Part shown: positions 24,746 to 35,328 of the stretch, piece after piece
Layout of the letters: every line of letters begins with the position of its first letter
How positions within the stretch are numbered: position 1 is the stretch's first letter
Source of the DNA: Myxococcota bacterium
GTDB lineage: Bacteria > Myxococcota_A > Bradymonadia > UBA7976 > UBA1532
DNA: 53,975 nt
Assembly (NCBI GenBank): GCA_018813065.1
Contig: JAHJCH010000327.1
Location: 1 to 53,975, forward strand
Direction: 5' to 3'
Translations under genes and position numbers: made by a program
The notes under the pieces: generated by a model
The model's input: the letters and a program-made list of their open reading frames with translations, nothing else
Databases searched by the model: none
Told to the model about the DNA's origin: nothing

Positions 24746-25402
24746 TCAGCTGATGCTGACGATCCCCTCTTGGATGGCGTAGCGGGTCAGCTCCGCGACG
24801 GTGCGCAGCTCCAGCTTGTCCATGATGTTTTGCCGGTGGCGGATCACCGTGTTGGTGCTGACGCCCAGGGTCGTGGCGATCTCCTTGGAGGTGCGGCCCT
24901 CGGCGACGAGCTGGAGGACCTCTCGCTCTCGCCCGGTCAGGGCCGCCTGCTGCGGGGGATGGCTCACCTCGTTGCGCAGCCGCAGGAGATCCTCGACGAC
25001 GCCGCGCGTGAGGCTGGGGCTGAGGTACATCGCCCCGGAGTGGATGGCTCGGATGGCCGTCGCCAGCTCATCAAAGGCGCAGCTCTTGGGCAGATAGCCC
25101 AGGGCGCCGGCCTCCAACATGCGCATCACAAAGCGCCGATCCGTGTGCATGGACAGCGCGAGGATGCGCGTCGATTGGGTCCGCTGCAGGATGTTACGCG
25201 CCGCCTCCACCCCGTTGAGATCGGGCATGCTGACGTCCAGGACGGCCACATCAGGCGCCAGCTCCTCGACCTTGGCGATGGCCTCTCGGCCATTCTGGGC
25301 CTCGCCGATCACCTCCAGATCCTCTTCATCCTCAAGGAGGCGCAGGAGCCCTTGGCGCATCAAATCATGGTCATCGGCGAGGAGGATACGAATGGGGCTC
25401 AT
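24746..25402 (-). CDS. NarL/FixJ-family response regulator
   Basis: A 218-residue protein. The receiver domain has the acidic pair D10-D11, phosphoacceptor D56 (VAVLDVSMPDLNG), a switch Ser/Thr in LALSMHT and the lysine in GYLPKS. The C-terminal LuxR-type helix-turn-helix (LTGREREVLQLVAEGRTSKEIATTLGVSTNTVIRHRQ in part) binds DNA as a dimer. No sensor kinase lies beside it. Its ATG overlaps the stop of the upstream lipoprotein gene by 4 bp (25399-25402), suggesting a shared transcript. Confidence 0.95.
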   Translation of the reverse strand: MSPIRILLADDHDLMRQGLLRLLEDEEDLEVIGEAQNGREAIAKVEELAPDVAVLDVSMPDLNGVEAARNILQRTQSTRILALSMHTDRRFVMRMLEAGALGYLPKSCAFDELATAIRAIHSGAMYLSPSLTRGVVEDLLRLRNEVSHPPQQAALTGREREVLQLVAEGRTSKEIATTLGVSTNTVIRHRQNIMDKLELRTVAELTRYAIQEGIVSIS

Positions 25403-26673
25403 GGCTGGGGCTCCTGGTCTTGAGGCGTCAAATCAAAGGTCAGCTCGATCAGCGCGTCCTTGAGCGTGGCCTCTTTGAGGCTGAGCCTCAGCGGGGTGGA
25501 GGCGATCTCAAGGTCCATCGAGGCGGTGATCGCCTTGCTGATCTCGAAGGCGCCGGACCAGAGCGAGGCGACGAAGGCGCCGAGGCTGACCAGCGCGTCC
25601 CCCTCGACCGCCTCAAGCTGCACGTCGAGGGCTTGGAGCCGCAGCTTGGCGGCGCCCTCACCCTCAAGGCTCAGGGCGGGGCGCGCGCCGAGCGTGGCGT
25701 GAACGCAGTCGCCGCCCAAGCGCCACGCCTCGACCTTGAGCGGGCGATCCGCGCCCACGATCCAGCGCAGGCTGGCCTCGAAGGGGCCTTGAGGATCGGG
25801 CTGACCCTTGAGGTTAAACCGCGTGGGGGCTTGGCCCTCCATGCCTGGCAGGGCGCCTTGGCGCAAAGCCCAGCTGCCCAGCGCGGCGACGGTGGGGCCG
25901 CTGAGCCAGGCGGTGAGCGTGGAGCGCGGGGGGGCGGGGCGGACGCCTTGGCTGACGGGGAGGGTCGTCCACAAAGCGAGGCGCAGGCTCAGGCCTGTCC
26001 GGCCACGCGGGGTGGACAGGGCGAGCCGCTTGAGCGGCAGGGCGGCGGGCAAGGCCAGACGCACCCGCGTGGTCTTCACCGCGCGGGCCAGGATCTGATC
26101 GCGGAGGAGGGGCAGCGCCTCATCGGCGAGGGCGGTCAGCCCTTGGTTGATCAGCGCCCGCAGCGCTCGTGTGGGGAGGCGCTTGGCGGCGCCCCCCAGG
26201 CGCTTTTGTATCCGCCCCGCCGCCCCGCCGCTGATGGCGGGGCGGGCCTTGAGCAGCTGGCGTGGCCCCAACTCAAAGGCGATGGCTTGCCCCTCAAGCT
26301 GGGGCTCAAGGGCCGCCTCCACGGTGAGATCAAAGAGCGCGGCGTCGCCCTCGCTGACGGTGAAGATGAGGGCGAAGCGCAGCGCATCCGGCGCGCCCTT
26401 GAGCAGCTTGACCGCCTTGGCCTGGAGGCGCAGCGCGTCGAGGTTGATCCCCAGCTTGTCCAGCCTCAGCGACAGCCGCGCGGGCTCCACCTGGGCCAAG
26501 GCGGCGGTGAGCCGCGCCTCCAGCAGCGCGGCGGGGAGATCGATGACGAGGTGGGGATCAGGCGCCTCCTCTTGAGGCTGAAGCTGAGCGGCGCGGGCCG
26601 CCTCGATCTGCGCGCAGGTGGCGCCACAGGCGCTGAAGGCGCAGAGGGTGACGAGGCCAAAGAGGATGGGCAT
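25399..26673 (-). CDS. Predicted lipoprotein of unknown function
   Basis: A 424-residue protein with a short signal and lipobox (MPILFGLVTLCAFSAC), followed by a disordered linker. The body alternates amphipathic strands (LRLDKLGINLDALRLQAKAVKLL, then VSEGDAALFDLTVEA and similar) with few cysteines, suggestive of a beta-rich or lipid-binding fold such as TULIP/DUF4403 proteins, but no family is recognised with confidence. It is co-directional with and overlaps the response regulator gene. A long open frame on the opposite strand is a composition shadow. Confidence 0.75.
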   Translation of the reverse strand: MPILFGLVTLCAFSACGATCAQIEAARAAQLQPQEEAPDPHLVIDLPAALLEARLTAALAQVEPARLSLRLDKLGINLDALRLQAKAVKLLKGAPDALRFALIFTVSEGDAALFDLTVEAALEPQLEGQAIAFELGPRQLLKARPAISGGAAGRIQKRLGGAAKRLPTRALRALINQGLTALADEALPLLRDQILARAVKTTRVRLALPAALPLKRLALSTPRGRTGLSLRLALWTTLPVSQGVRPAPPRSTLTAWLSGPTVAALGSWALRQGALPGMEGQAPTRFNLKGQPDPQGPFEASLRWIVGADRPLKVEAWRLGGDCVHATLGARPALSLEGEGAAKLRLQALDVQLEAVEGDALVSLGAFVASLWSGAFEISKAITASMDLEIASTPLRLSLKEATLKDALIELTFDLTPQDQEPQP

Positions 26674-26967
26674 CGGGGATTACCTCGGGGGCTGAGTGAG
26701 GCGCGTTGGGTGCTTTGCGTTCGCAGGGCGTGGCGAGGGCGACAATGCACCAACATCCTTAGAGAAATCGACCTTTTTTTGAGGGGGGTTTACAAACCGC
26801 AAAATTGCAAAAATATATGGATTACAAGTACTTGGATAAAAAAGCAGGTGCCCATGGTGTAAAATCAACGACTTACAATCGGGCTCAAAAATAGTGCTGG
26901 ATAGCCCCCCGCCGAGGTGCTATAGCGCGCTCCTCCCCACCTCATACACCCCCAAAAAGGAGCACCC
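26674..26967. promoter_or_regulatory. 294-bp divergent regulatory gap before nrdJ
   Basis: An AT-rich block (about 26768-26850) with TTTTTTT and AAATATATGG lies between the lipoprotein and nrdJ. AAATATATGG is loosely like half of an NrdR box, and TTACAATCGGGCTCAAAAA (26873-26891) matches the element before dnaN. A plausible SD (AAAAAGGAG, 26954-26962) precedes the nrdJ GTG. I see no convincing B12 riboswitch. Confidence 0.4.
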
Positions 26968-29900
26968 GTGCAGATCAACGCTCGGCTGACAGAGGGCATC
27001 TCTTCGCCCTATGAAGGGCTCAACTTCGTCGAGCGGCGAAGCGCGATCCGGGATCCCAACGGGGCCGTTGTGTTCGAGAACGCGCGGGTGATCGTGCCCG
27101 AGGGGTGGAGCCAGGTCGCCACCGATATCCTGGCTCAAAAGTACTTCCGCAAGGCGGGCGTGCCCGCCTGCCTCAAGCCCGTGCCTGAGGCGGGCGTGCC
27201 TGAGTGGCTGTGGCGGCAAGTCGCCGATAAGCCCGCGCTGAAGCTGCTCAACCGCGCTGATCGATACCACGGCGAGCACGACGCGCGGGAGATCTTCCAC
27301 CGCCTCGCGGGGACGTGGACCTACTGGGGTTGGGTCCTGGGTTACTTCAAGGATGAAGCGGACGCCCAGAGCTACTACAACGAGCAGTGCTATATGCTGG
27401 CGCGCCAAATGGTGGCGCCCAATAGCCCCCAGTGGTTCAACACGGGCTTGTATTGGGCCTATGGGATTGAAGGCGATGCTCAAGGGCATTGGTACTGTGA
27501 CCATCAGACCGGCGAAGCCCGTCGCAGCGCCAGCGCCTATGAGCGCCCCCAGCCTTCAGCCTGCTTTATCCAGAGTGTGGAGGATGATCTGGTCAATGAG
27601 GGCGGCATCATGGACCTGTGGGTCCGCGAGGCGCGCCTCTTCAAGTATGGCTCAGGCACAGGCTCCAGCTTCAGCAAGCTGCGCGGCGAGGATGAGCACC
27701 TCTCGGGCGGCGGCCGCTCCAGCGGGCTGCTGAGCTTCCTGCGCATCGGTGATCGCGCAGCGGGCGCGATCCGCTCGGGTGGGACAACGCGACGCGCGGC
27801 GAAGATGGTCATTGTCGATGTCGATCACCCCGATATCGAGACGTTTGTGGATTGGAAGGTCAGGGAAGAGGAGAAGGTCGCGGCGTTGGTGGCTGGCTCC
27901 AAGGTGATCAAGCATCATCTCAAGGCGATCATGAGCGCGTTGAGCCACTCCAAAGACCATGAGCGCTTCGATCCACAACAAAACCCCGCGCTTAAAGGTG
28001 CTCTAAGAGCAGCGCGTCGGGATCATGTGCCCGCTGGCTATATTCAGAGGGTGATTCAATATGCGCAGCAGGGTTTTACTGATCTAGAGTTTGATGAATA
28101 CGACACAGACTGGCAAGGTGAGGCGTATCGCACAGTAGATGCGCAGAACGCGAACCACTCTGTGCGCCTCACCGATGAGTTTATGCATCGCATGATCGCC
28201 GATGAGCCTTGGCAGCTCAAGCGACGCACAGACGGCGCGGTGCATAAAGAGGTCTCGGCGCGCGCGCTGTGGGATAAGATCGGCTACGCTGCCTGGGCCT
28301 GCGCGGACCCTGGGCTTCAGTTTGACACGACGATCAATGATTGGCACACCTATCCAGCCGCAGGGCGAATCAACGCGAGCAACCCTTGCTCAGAGTACCT
28401 TGGGATTGATGACACCTCCTGCAACTTGGCGTCGATCAACCTCGTTAAGTTTTTAGATCCGTCAAACCAGTTTAACATCGCCGACTTTGAGCACGCTGTG
28501 CGCCTCTGGGCGCTCACCTTGGAGATCTCCGTGGCCATGGGCCAGTTCCCCAGCCGCGCCATCGCTGAGAACTCCTGGCGCTACCGCCCCGTGGGGCTCG
28601 GGTTGGCCAACCTCGGCGGGCTCCTGATGCGCTCGGCGCTGCCCTATGACTCCACCAAGGGGCGCGCCATGGCGGGGGCCATCACCGCGATCCTCACCGG
28701 CACGGCCTACGCCACCAGCGCCGAGATCGCCTCTGAGATCGGCCCCTTCCCCGGCTGGTCCAACAACGCCGAGCATATGCTGCGGGTCATCCGCAACCAC
28801 CGCCGCGCCGCCTATGGTCAAGAGGACTATGAGCAGCTCCACATCAAGCCGGTGGCCCTCGACGCCAAGCGCTGCCCTGCCGACCTGTTGACCGCCGCGC
28901 GCGGCGCTTGGGATCGGGCGCTGGAGCGGGGCGCCGCCCACGGCTTCCGCAACGCCCAAGCCTCGGTGATCGCCCCCTCGGGCACTATTGGCCTGCTGAT
29001 GGACTGCGACACCACCGGCGTCGAGCCGGACTTCGCCTTGGTCAAGTTCAAGAAACTGGCTGGCGGCGGCTACTTTAAGATCATCAACCAGTCTGTGCCC
29101 GCCGCGCTGAAGCGGCTGGGCTACGATGAGGCCACGATCCGCAAGATCGTGCATTACACCAAGGGCCATGGCACCCTCAGCGGCTGCCCTCACCTCAACC
29201 CTGAGTTCTTAAAGACGCTGGGCTTCAGCGCCGAGCAGATCCAACACGTCGAGGGCCTCCTACCAGGCGCCTTTGACCTGTCGATGGTCTTCAACCGCTT
29301 CACCTTCGGCGACGCGCTCTTGCGCGATACGCTGGGGATCGCGGAGGTCGCTTACACTCACCCGGAGTTCAACCTGCTCTCGGCCCTGGGGTTGACCAGC
29401 GCGCAGATCGAGGCGGCCAATGATTATGTCTGCGGTCACATGACCGTGGAGGGCGCGCCGGGTCTGAATGAGGGCGATCTGATCGTCTTTGACTGCGCCA
29501 ACCGCTGCGGGCGTAAGGGACGACGGTTTATCCGCGCGGAGGGTCATATTGAGATGATGGCGGCGGTTCAGCCGTTCGTCTCGGGGGCGATTTCAAAGAC
29601 GATCAACTTCCCTAACCATGCCAATATCAAGGAGATTCAGGCCGCTTATCTGTTGAGCTGGCGGCGCGGGCTCAAGGCCAACGCGCTCTATCGAGACGGC
29701 TCCAAGCTCAGCCAGCCGCTGAGCGCCAGCCTCATCGACGAGGATGAGGTGGAGGCTCAAGGGGCTCAAGAGGCCCTCGCCCTGGATCGGCCCCATGAGG
29801 CCGCGCGGCAGATCGCCGAGCGCGTGGTGGTGCGCTACCTCGCCGAGCGGCGGCGGCTGCCTCAGCGGCGGCGCGGCTACACGCAGAAGGCCGCCGTGGG

Positions 29901-30519
29901 GGGCCATAAGGTCTACCTGCGCACAGGCGAGTATCAGGATGGGACGCTGGGTGAGGTCTTCATCGATATGCACAAGGAGGGCGCCGCCTTTCGCAGCCTG
30001 ATGAACGCCTTCGCCATCGCCGTCTCGCTGGGCCTCCAATATGGCGTGCCGCTGGAGGAGTACGTTGACGCCTTTGTCTTTACTCGCTTTGAGCCCAATG
30101 GGATGGTCCAGGGCAATGATCGCATCAAGATATCAACCTCGATCATTGATTATATCTTCAGAGAGCTGGCGGTGACCTACCTCGGGCGGGATGATCTTGC
30201 TCAAATCCAGCTCGATGATCTGCGCAGTGATGAGGTTCATCGCCAAGAGGAGCCCAAGTACACGCGCGAGGTCGTCGCCCCACTCAAGAACGCCAGCCGT
30301 GAGATCAACGACGAGGGCCACGGCTTCGCCCGAGGCCAGGCCTCCTCTGAGGCGCCCCCCGCGCAGCCTGAGCGCGCCGCCAAGAAGCGCAACATGCAGA
30401 TCGCTCGTCAGCAAGGCTATGAGGGCGATCCTTGCCCAGACTGTGGCGCCTTCACCCTCGTGCGTAACGGCGCCTGCCTCAAGTGTGTCAGCTGTGGCTC
30501 CACCACGGGCTGTAGCTGA
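26968..30519 (+). CDS. nrdJ: Class II adenosylcobalamin-dependent ribonucleotide reductase
   Basis: An 1183-residue enzyme reducing ribonucleotides to deoxyribonucleotides with a B12-derived radical, independent of oxygen. Seen: the first redox Cys in [12 protein letters not shown], the substrate loop [15 protein letters not shown], the radical-site [21 protein letters not shown], and the [19 protein letters not shown] block. A C-terminal TSCPD-type domain ([20 protein letters not shown]) and a terminal zinc ribbon (CPDCG...[13 protein letters not shown]) follow. The length and order match the long NrdJ form; no intein is visible. The GTG start follows AAAAAGGAGCACCC. Stretches near 27880-28150 and 28360-28480 are lower in GC. 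Confidence 0.96.
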   Translation: MQINARLTEGISSPYEGLNFVERRSAIRDPNGAVVFENARVIVPEGWSQVATDILAQKYFRKAGVPACLKPVPEAGVPEWLWRQVADKPALKLLNRADRYHGEHDAREIFHRLAGTWTYWGWVLGYFKDEADAQSYYNEQCYMLARQMVAPNSPQWFNTGLYWAYGIEGDAQGHWYCDHQTGEARRSASAYERPQPSACFIQSVEDDLVNEGGIMDLWVREARLFKYGSGTGSSFSKLRGEDEHLSGGGRSSGLLSFLRIGDRAAGAIRSGGTTRRAAKMVIVDVDHPDIETFVDWKVREEEKVAALVAGSKVIKHHLKAIMSALSHSKDHERFDPQQNPALKGALRAARRDHVPAGYIQRVIQYAQQGFTDLEFDEYDTDWQGEAYRTVDAQNANHSVRLTDEFMHRMIADEPWQLKRRTDGAVHKEVSARALWDKIGYAAWACADPGLQFDTTINDWHTYPAAGRINASNPCSEYLGIDDTSCNLASINLVKFLDPSNQFNIADFEHAVRLWALTLEISVAMGQFPSRAIAENSWRYRPVGLGLANLGGLLMRSALPYDSTKGRAMAGAITAILTGTAYATSAEIASEIGPFPGWSNNAEHMLRVIRNHRRAAYGQEDYEQLHIKPVALDAKRCPADLLTAARGAWDRALERGAAHGFRNAQASVIAPSGTIGLLMDCDTTGVEPDFALVKFKKLAGGGYFKIINQSVPAALKRLGYDEATIRKIVHYTKGHGTLSGCPHLNPEFLKTLGFSAEQIQHVEGLLPGAFDLSMVFNRFTFGDALLRDTLGIAEVAYTHPEFNLLSALGLTSAQIEAANDYVCGHMTVEGAPGLNEGDLIVFDCANRCGRKGRRFIRAEGHIEMMAAVQPFVSGAISKTINFPNHANIKEIQAAYLLSWRRGLKANALYRDGSKLSQPLSASLIDEDEVEAQGAQEALALDRPHEAARQIAERVVVRYLAERRRLPQRRRGYTQKAAVGGHKVYLRTGEYQDGTLGEVFIDMHKEGAAFRSLMNAFAIAVSLGLQYGVPLEEYVDAFVFTRFEPNGMVQGNDRIKISTSIIDYIFRELAVTYLGRDDLAQIQLDDLRSDEVHRQEEPKYTREVVAPLKNASREINDEGHGFARGQASSEAPPAQPERAAKKRNMQIARQQGYEGDPCPDCGAFTLVRNGACLKCVSCGSTTGCS

Positions 30520-30716
30520 TCCCGCCTGCGGCGCGGTAAAGCCCTACCTTACGCGTGCGAATTAAAAATCATCGTAAAAATCATGATTTGGTTTCTCGGC
30601 GAGGGCCGCTTCTATTTAAAAATTTGAACAATAACGGCCCGCCGCGCCCTTTTTTTGATTGCGTTTGACTGGAAAAGAAGAGAGAACCCGCCTGATCAGC
30701 CATAGGGGTATGATTC
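30520..30716 (+). promoter_or_regulatory. 197-bp gap between nrdJ and the nqr operon
   Basis: It contains an AT-rich core (about 30560-30625), a GC-rich run followed by seven T residues near 30638-30658 that could end nrdJ transcription, and TTGACT (30667-30672), a possible -35 element for nqr. No good stem or -10 box was confirmed by eye. Confidence 0.3.
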
Positions 30717-32093
30717 ATGGCGGTACACACCATCACGCGGGGACTTGATCTCCCCGTGACCGGCGCGCTGGAGCAGAAGGTCCATCATAAGGCCCATGTC
30801 TCCCGCGTCGCGATCGTGGCCGATGACTACCCGTTTATGAAGCCTCGCATGCATGTGACGGTGGGGGATGAAGTGAAACGCGGTCAGCTCCTCTTTGAGG
30901 ATCGCAAGACCGAGGGTGTTCGCTTCACCGCGCCGGGCGCAGGGACCGTGGTGGCCATCCACCGCGGCGAGCGTAGAGCGCTTCAAAGCGTCGTCATCGA
31001 GCTAAATGAGACAGAGCAGACCGACGCGGTGGACGCGTCGGCCTTTGTCACCTTCGAGCACTTCAAGGCGGGGACGCCTGTCGCGGAGCTGGGGCGCCAG
31101 GGGGTCATTGACCTCTTGGTTGAGTCCGGTTTGTTCACCGCGATACGGCGTCGTCCCTTTGAGAAGGTGCCTTCACCCAAAGAGACGTGTCACTCGGTCT
31201 TCGTCACCGCGATGGACAGCAATCCATTGGCGGCGAACCCCGAGCACATTATCAAAGACGCGCAGGCGGACTTTGATCGAGGCATGGAGGTCGTCTCTCA
31301 GCTCACCGAGGGCAAGGTCTTCTTGTGCGTTCGTCAGGACAGCGCAGTGAAGTCCGAGGCCCCTCGGGTGCAGCGCGAGGCGTTCGCGGGGCCGCACCCC
31401 TCGGGGCTCGTCGGCACGCACATCCACGTCCTCGATCCGGTCCACGCCAGCAAGAGCGTGTGGCACGTCGGCTACCAAGACGTCATCGCCTTTGGGCGGC
31501 TGTTTGAGACGGGCCAGCTCCCCGTGGAGCGCGTCGTCTCCCTCGCCGGCCCCACGGTGATCACGCCGCGGCTTATCAAGACCCGCCTCGGCGCCGATCT
31601 GGCGCCGCTGGTCGAGGGCGAGATGAGCGGCGAGGACAACCGCGTCATCTCCGGCTCCATGCTCTATGGTCGCAAGGCCATGGGCGAGGTGGAGGGCTAT
31701 CTGGGCCGCTACAGCCAGCAGATCACCTGCATGGCTGAGGATCGTGAGCGCCGGTTCATCGGCTGGCTCTCCCCCAGCGCCAAGCTGTTCTCCACCCTCC
31801 GCGTCACCTTGGGCGGCTTGGGCGGCAAGCGGTTTGACTTCGGCACCAGCACCCACGGCTCACACCGCGCCATGGTGCCGCTGGGGATGTTCGAGCGGGT
31901 GATGCCCCTCGACATCATCCCCACCTTCCTGCTGCGCGCCTTGGCCCGCAATGATCTGGAGCGCGCCGAGGGCCTCGGCTGCCTGGAGCTGGCCGAGGAG
32001 GATCTGGCGCTGTGTACGATGGTCGATCCCGGTAAGGAAGACTGGGGGGTGATCCTCCGCGAGAACCTCACCCTGATTTGGAAGGAGGGGTGA
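30717..32093 (+). CDS. nqrA: Na+-translocating NADH:quinone reductase subunit A
   Basis: A 458-residue peripheral subunit, normal length. The N-terminal half matches NqrA (TRGLDLPVTGALEQ, PFMKPRMHVTVGDEVKRGQ, FTAPGAGTVVAIHRGERR), as do later GTHIHVLDPVHASKSVWHVGYQDV and the C-terminal LGCLELAEEDLALCTMVDPGK. NqrA contributes to the quinone side of the complex. It is the first gene of a complete nqr operon; its stop overlaps the nqrB start (TGATG). Confidence 0.97.
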   Translation: MAVHTITRGLDLPVTGALEQKVHHKAHVSRVAIVADDYPFMKPRMHVTVGDEVKRGQLLFEDRKTEGVRFTAPGAGTVVAIHRGERRALQSVVIELNETEQTDAVDASAFVTFEHFKAGTPVAELGRQGVIDLLVESGLFTAIRRRPFEKVPSPKETCHSVFVTAMDSNPLAANPEHIIKDAQADFDRGMEVVSQLTEGKVFLCVRQDSAVKSEAPRVQREAFAGPHPSGLVGTHIHVLDPVHASKSVWHVGYQDVIAFGRLFETGQLPVERVVSLAGPTVITPRLIKTRLGADLAPLVEGEMSGEDNRVISGSMLYGRKAMGEVEGYLGRYSQQITCMAEDRERRFIGWLSPSAKLFSTLRVTLGGLGGKRFDFGTSTHGSHRAMVPLGMFERVMPLDIIPTFLLRALARNDLERAEGLGCLELAEEDLALCTMVDPGKEDWGVILRENLTLIWKEG

Positions 32094-33295
32094 TGAAGTT
32101 CCTCCGAAAGCTGCTCGACAGCCAGGCCAAGCACTTTGAGCCCGGCGGCAAGCTGCACACGCTCTATCCGCTGTGGGAGGCCAACGACACCGTCCTCTTC
32201 ACCCCCGGCCACGTCACCAAGGGCAAGACCCACGTCCGTGACGCGCTGGACCTCAAGCGGATGATGATCACCGTCGTCATCGCCTTGATCCCGGTGATGC
32301 TCTTTGGCATCTACAACGTGGGGCATCAAGCCAACGCGCGCATCGCTGAAGGCATCGCCAAGCCCTTCATCGCTTGGCAGTCCGATCTCTTCGTTCAGAT
32401 GGGCTTCACACACACAGACACCCTGGTCAATAACTTTATGTATGGCCTGGTGTTCTTCGTGCCGATCTTCCTCGTCACCTTCGTGGTTGGCGGGGCGATT
32501 GAGGTGATCACCTCGATTGTGCGCAAGCATGAGGTCAACGAGGGCTTCCTGGTCACGGGCTTCCTCTTCCCCTTGATCGTGCCAGCCACGATTCCGCTGT
32601 GGCAGGTCGCCCTCGGGATTGGCTTTGGCACGCTCATCGGCAAGGAGGTCTTCGGCGGCACGGGCATGAACGTGCTCAACCCCGCCCTGGTAGGCCGCGC
32701 CTTCTTGTTTTTTGCCTATCCGGGTCAGATCTCAGGTGATCAGGTCTGGCAGGCCACGGACGGCGGCACAGGCGCCACGCTCCTCGGCCAAGCGGCCGCC
32801 GATGGCATGGGCGCGCTCAACGCCACTTGGTTCGAGGCCTTCAGCGGCAATATCACGGGCTCCATCGGCGAGACCTCGGCTTTACTTTGTCTTGTCGGCG
32901 CCGCGCTCTTGATCTTCACGCAGATCGCCTCATGGCGGACGATGGCGGGCATCGCCTTGGGCACCGCGCTGATCTCATCGCTGCTCAACCTCGTCGGCTC
33001 CGAGACGAACCCCATGTTCGCCATGCCCTTCTATTGGCACATGGTCGTCGGCGGTTGGGCCTTCGGTGCGGTCTTTATGGCCACCGATCCCGTCTCCTCG
33101 GCCTTCACAGAGAAGGGGAAGTTCATCTACGGTCTTGGGATCGGCGCGATGGTGGTCCTCGTTCGCGTGGTCAACCCCGCCTACCCCGAAGGCATGATGC
33201 TGGCGATCCTCTTTATGAACATGTTCGCCCCGTTCATCGATTACTTCTTCATTCAGGGGAACATCAAGCGGAGGATGGCGCGCAATGGGCTATAG
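32093..33295 (+). CDS. nqrB: Na+-translocating NADH:quinone reductase subunit B
   Basis: A 400-residue polytopic membrane protein of the RnfD/NqrB family. The conserved LDLKRMMITVVIALIPVMLFG opens the membrane part. TDGGTGATLLG contains the T/S-G-A-T motif whose Thr carries covalently bound FMN. MATDPVSSAFT and the terminal RMARNG fit the family. NqrB forms the sodium channel core and binds riboflavin. ATG 32093 with GGAGGGG just upstream is preferred over an in-frame TTG at 32078. It overlaps nqrC by 11 bp. Confidence 0.97.
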   Translation: MKFLRKLLDSQAKHFEPGGKLHTLYPLWEANDTVLFTPGHVTKGKTHVRDALDLKRMMITVVIALIPVMLFGIYNVGHQANARIAEGIAKPFIAWQSDLFVQMGFTHTDTLVNNFMYGLVFFVPIFLVTFVVGGAIEVITSIVRKHEVNEGFLVTGFLFPLIVPATIPLWQVALGIGFGTLIGKEVFGGTGMNVLNPALVGRAFLFFAYPGQISGDQVWQATDGGTGATLLGQAAADGMGALNATWFEAFSGNITGSIGETSALLCLVGAALLIFTQIASWRTMAGIALGTALISSLLNLVGSETNPMFAMPFYWHMVVGGWAFGAVFMATDPVSSAFTEKGKFIYGLGIGAMVVLVRVVNPAYPEGMMLAILFMNMFAPFIDYFFIQGNIKRRMARNGL

Positions 33296-34070
33296 CACCA
33301 AGTACATCATCGGCTTCGCGGGCGCGGTCTGCCTCGTCTGCTCGGTGCTGGTCTCTGGCGCCGCCGTGGCCCTCAAGGACCGACAAGAGGCCAACAAGGT
33401 CCTCGACCGCCAACAAAAGGTGCTCTCCGTGGCGGGCCTGCTCGAAGGCAAGAGCCTCTCCCCCGAGGAGATCCAGGGCTTGTTCAGCAAGCGCATCCAA
33501 GCCCGCGTGGTTGATCTCAAGACAGGCGAGTACGCCGACATGGACGCCGCCAGCTTCGATCAGCGCAAGGCCACCAAGGAGCCCAGCACCAGCCAGGCGG
33601 CCCCCGCCAATCTGGGCGGGATCGCGCGGGTGCCCAAGCACGCGCTGATCTACCAGCTCGTCGCCGAGGGTGATCCCAAGCAGGTGGAGCTGCTGATCCT
33701 GCCCATCACGGGCAAGGGCCTGTGGTCCACGCTCTATGGCTTCCTCGCCCTCGCCCCAGACACCAACACGATCAAGGGCATCACCTTCTACGAGCACGGC
33801 GAGACGCCCGGCCTCGGCGGCGAGATCGAGAACAAGCAATGGACGGATAAGTGGGTGGGGCGTAAGGCCTTCACCGCCGACTGGGCGCCGGCCATCGAGG
33901 TCATCAAGGGCGCGGCGGGCACGCCTGAGGCGACCCCCCACAAGATCGACGGGCTGTCAGGGGCGACGCTGACTGGCCGTGGCGTCACCTACCTGGTGCA
34001 GTTCTGGCTCGGCGAGCACGGCTTTGGCGCCTACCTCACCCAGCTCCGGGCCAAGGGGAGCAAGTCATGA
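33285..34070 (+). CDS. nqrC: Na+-translocating NADH:quinone reductase subunit C
   Basis: A 261-residue protein with one N-terminal membrane helix and a periplasmic FMN-binding domain. [12 protein letters not shown] holds the S-G-A-T motif to which ApbE attaches FMN through Thr. [19 protein letters not shown] is the typical core block. FMN on NqrC carries electrons on the periplasmic side between the 2Fe-2S/iron centre and NqrB. The start overlaps nqrB and the stop overlaps nqrD (ATGA at 34067-34070). Confidence 0.97.
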   Translation: MGYSTKYIIGFAGAVCLVCSVLVSGAAVALKDRQEANKVLDRQQKVLSVAGLLEGKSLSPEEIQGLFSKRIQARVVDLKTGEYADMDAASFDQRKATKEPSTSQAAPANLGGIARVPKHALIYQLVAEGDPKQVELLILPITGKGLWSTLYGFLALAPDTNTIKGITFYEHGETPGLGGEIENKQWTDKWVGRKAFTADWAPAIEVIKGAAGTPEATPHKIDGLSGATLTGRGVTYLVQFWLGEHGFGAYLTQLRAKGSKS

Positions 34071-34690
34071 ACACCAAGCAAAGGCAAGCGCTGCTCGATC
34101 CGCTCTTCAACGACAACCCCATCGGCGTGCAGGTGCTGGGCATCTGCTCTGCCCTGGCCGTGACCACCAAGCTGGAGACGGCGGTGGTGATGTCTTTGGC
34201 GGTCATCGCGGTCACAACCCTGAGCAACGTCGCCATCAGCGTGATACGCGATTACATTCCGCCCAGCATCCGCATCATCGTGCAGCTGACGATTATCGCT
34301 TCGCTCGTGATCGTCACAGATCAGATCCTCAAGGCCTTCGTCTTTGAGATCAGCAAGCAGCTGTCGGTCTTCGTGGGCCTGATCATCACCAACTGTATCG
34401 TCATGGGCCGCGCGGAAGGCTACGCCATGCAGAACCCACCTGGACTCTCGGCCCTTGATGGCTTAGGGAACGGGTTTGGTTATAGCATCGTGCTGCTCTT
34501 TGTGGGCTTTTTCCGTGAGCTTTTTGGCTCCGGCAAGCTCTTTGGTGTTGAGATCCTTAAGCTGACCACTGAAGGTGGCTGGTATCAAGCCAACGGCCTC
34601 TTGGTCCTCGCTCCGGGCGCCTTCTTCCTGATCGCCATCTTCATCTGGCTGCTCAAGGTTTGGCGCCCGCAGCTGGTCACCGCGGAATAA
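34067..34690 (+). CDS. nqrD: Na+-translocating NADH:quinone reductase subunit D
   Basis: A 207-residue membrane protein of the NqrD/RnfE family with about six helices. [21 protein letters not shown], the [21 protein letters not shown] block and the GNGFGYS segment are diagnostic. Together with NqrE it cradles an intramembrane iron centre bound by cysteines from both subunits (the Cys in LGICSALA and in TNCIVMG here). Ten bases separate it from nqrE, which has GGAGG. Confidence 0.97.
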   Translation: MNTKQRQALLDPLFNDNPIGVQVLGICSALAVTTKLETAVVMSLAVIAVTTLSNVAISVIRDYIPPSIRIIVQLTIIASLVIVTDQILKAFVFEISKQLSVFVGLIITNCIVMGRAEGYAMQNPPGLSALDGLGNGFGYSIVLLFVGFFRELFGSGKLFGVEILKLTTEGGWYQANGLLVLAPGAFFLIAIFIWLLKVWRPQLVTAE

Positions 34691-34700
34691 GGAGGCGAAC

Positions 34701-35315
34701 GTGGAGCACTACTTAAGCCTCGCCATCAAGGCCATCTTCGTTGAGAACATGGCCCTGGCCTTCTTCCTGGGGATGTGTTCGTTCTTGGCCGTCTCCAAGA
34801 AGGTCGAGACCGCCATCGGACTGGGGGCCGCCGTGACCTTCGTGCTGACGGTCACAACCCCACTCAACAATGTGATTTACAACACATTTCTTAAAGAAGG
34901 TGCCTTGGTTTGGATCAACCCTGAGTATGCCAGCGTTGATCTGAGCTTTTTGACCTTCCTGACCTTTATCGGGACCATCGCCGCCGCCGTTCAGGTGGTG
35001 GAGATGACGCTGGATCGCTACGCGCCAGCGCTCTACTCCGCGCTGGGGGTCTTCCTGCCCCTCATCGCCGTCAACTGCGCCATCCTGGGGGCCTCGCTCT
35101 TCATGGTCGAGCGCGACTACAACCTCGGCGAGAGCGCCGTCTTCGGCCTCGGCTCAGGCATCGGCTTTGGCCTCGCCATCACCGCCATGGCGGCGATCCG
35201 CGAGAAGATGCGCTACAGCAACGTCCCCGAGGGCCTGCGCGGCCTCGGGATTACTTTTATCGTCACGGGCTTGATGGCCATCGCCTTTATGGCGTTCGCC
35301 GGCATCCAGCTCTGA
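34701..35315 (+). CDS. nqrE: Na+-translocating NADH:quinone reductase subunit E
   Basis: A 204-residue membrane protein, six helices, NqrE/RnfA family. [22 protein letters not shown] and [12 protein letters not shown] carry the two iron-ligand cysteines that pair with those of NqrD. The C-terminal [19 protein letters not shown] is typical. It starts with GTG preceded by AAGGAGGCGAAC, a strong ribosome-binding site. A short stretch around 34860-34930 uses lower-GC codons than the rest. Confidence 0.97.
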   Translation: MEHYLSLAIKAIFVENMALAFFLGMCSFLAVSKKVETAIGLGAAVTFVLTVTTPLNNVIYNTFLKEGALVWINPEYASVDLSFLTFLTFIGTIAAAVQVVEMTLDRYAPALYSALGVFLPLIAVNCAILGASLFMVERDYNLGESAVFGLGSGIGFGLAITAMAAIREKMRYSNVPEGLRGLGITFIVTGLMAIAFMAFAGIQL

Positions 35316-35328
35316 TCGGAGGACAAAG

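Noticed and set aside
25420-26862. 480-residue open frame antisense to the lipoprotein at 25399-26673
   Set aside because: Gln/Gly/Arg-rich without domains; the minus strand has a proper lipobox and coupling to the response regulator.
26674-26967. Cobalamin riboswitch before the B12-dependent reductase
   Set aside because: No B12-box consensus or long structured leader recognised in the 294-bp gap; a covariance-model search would settle it.
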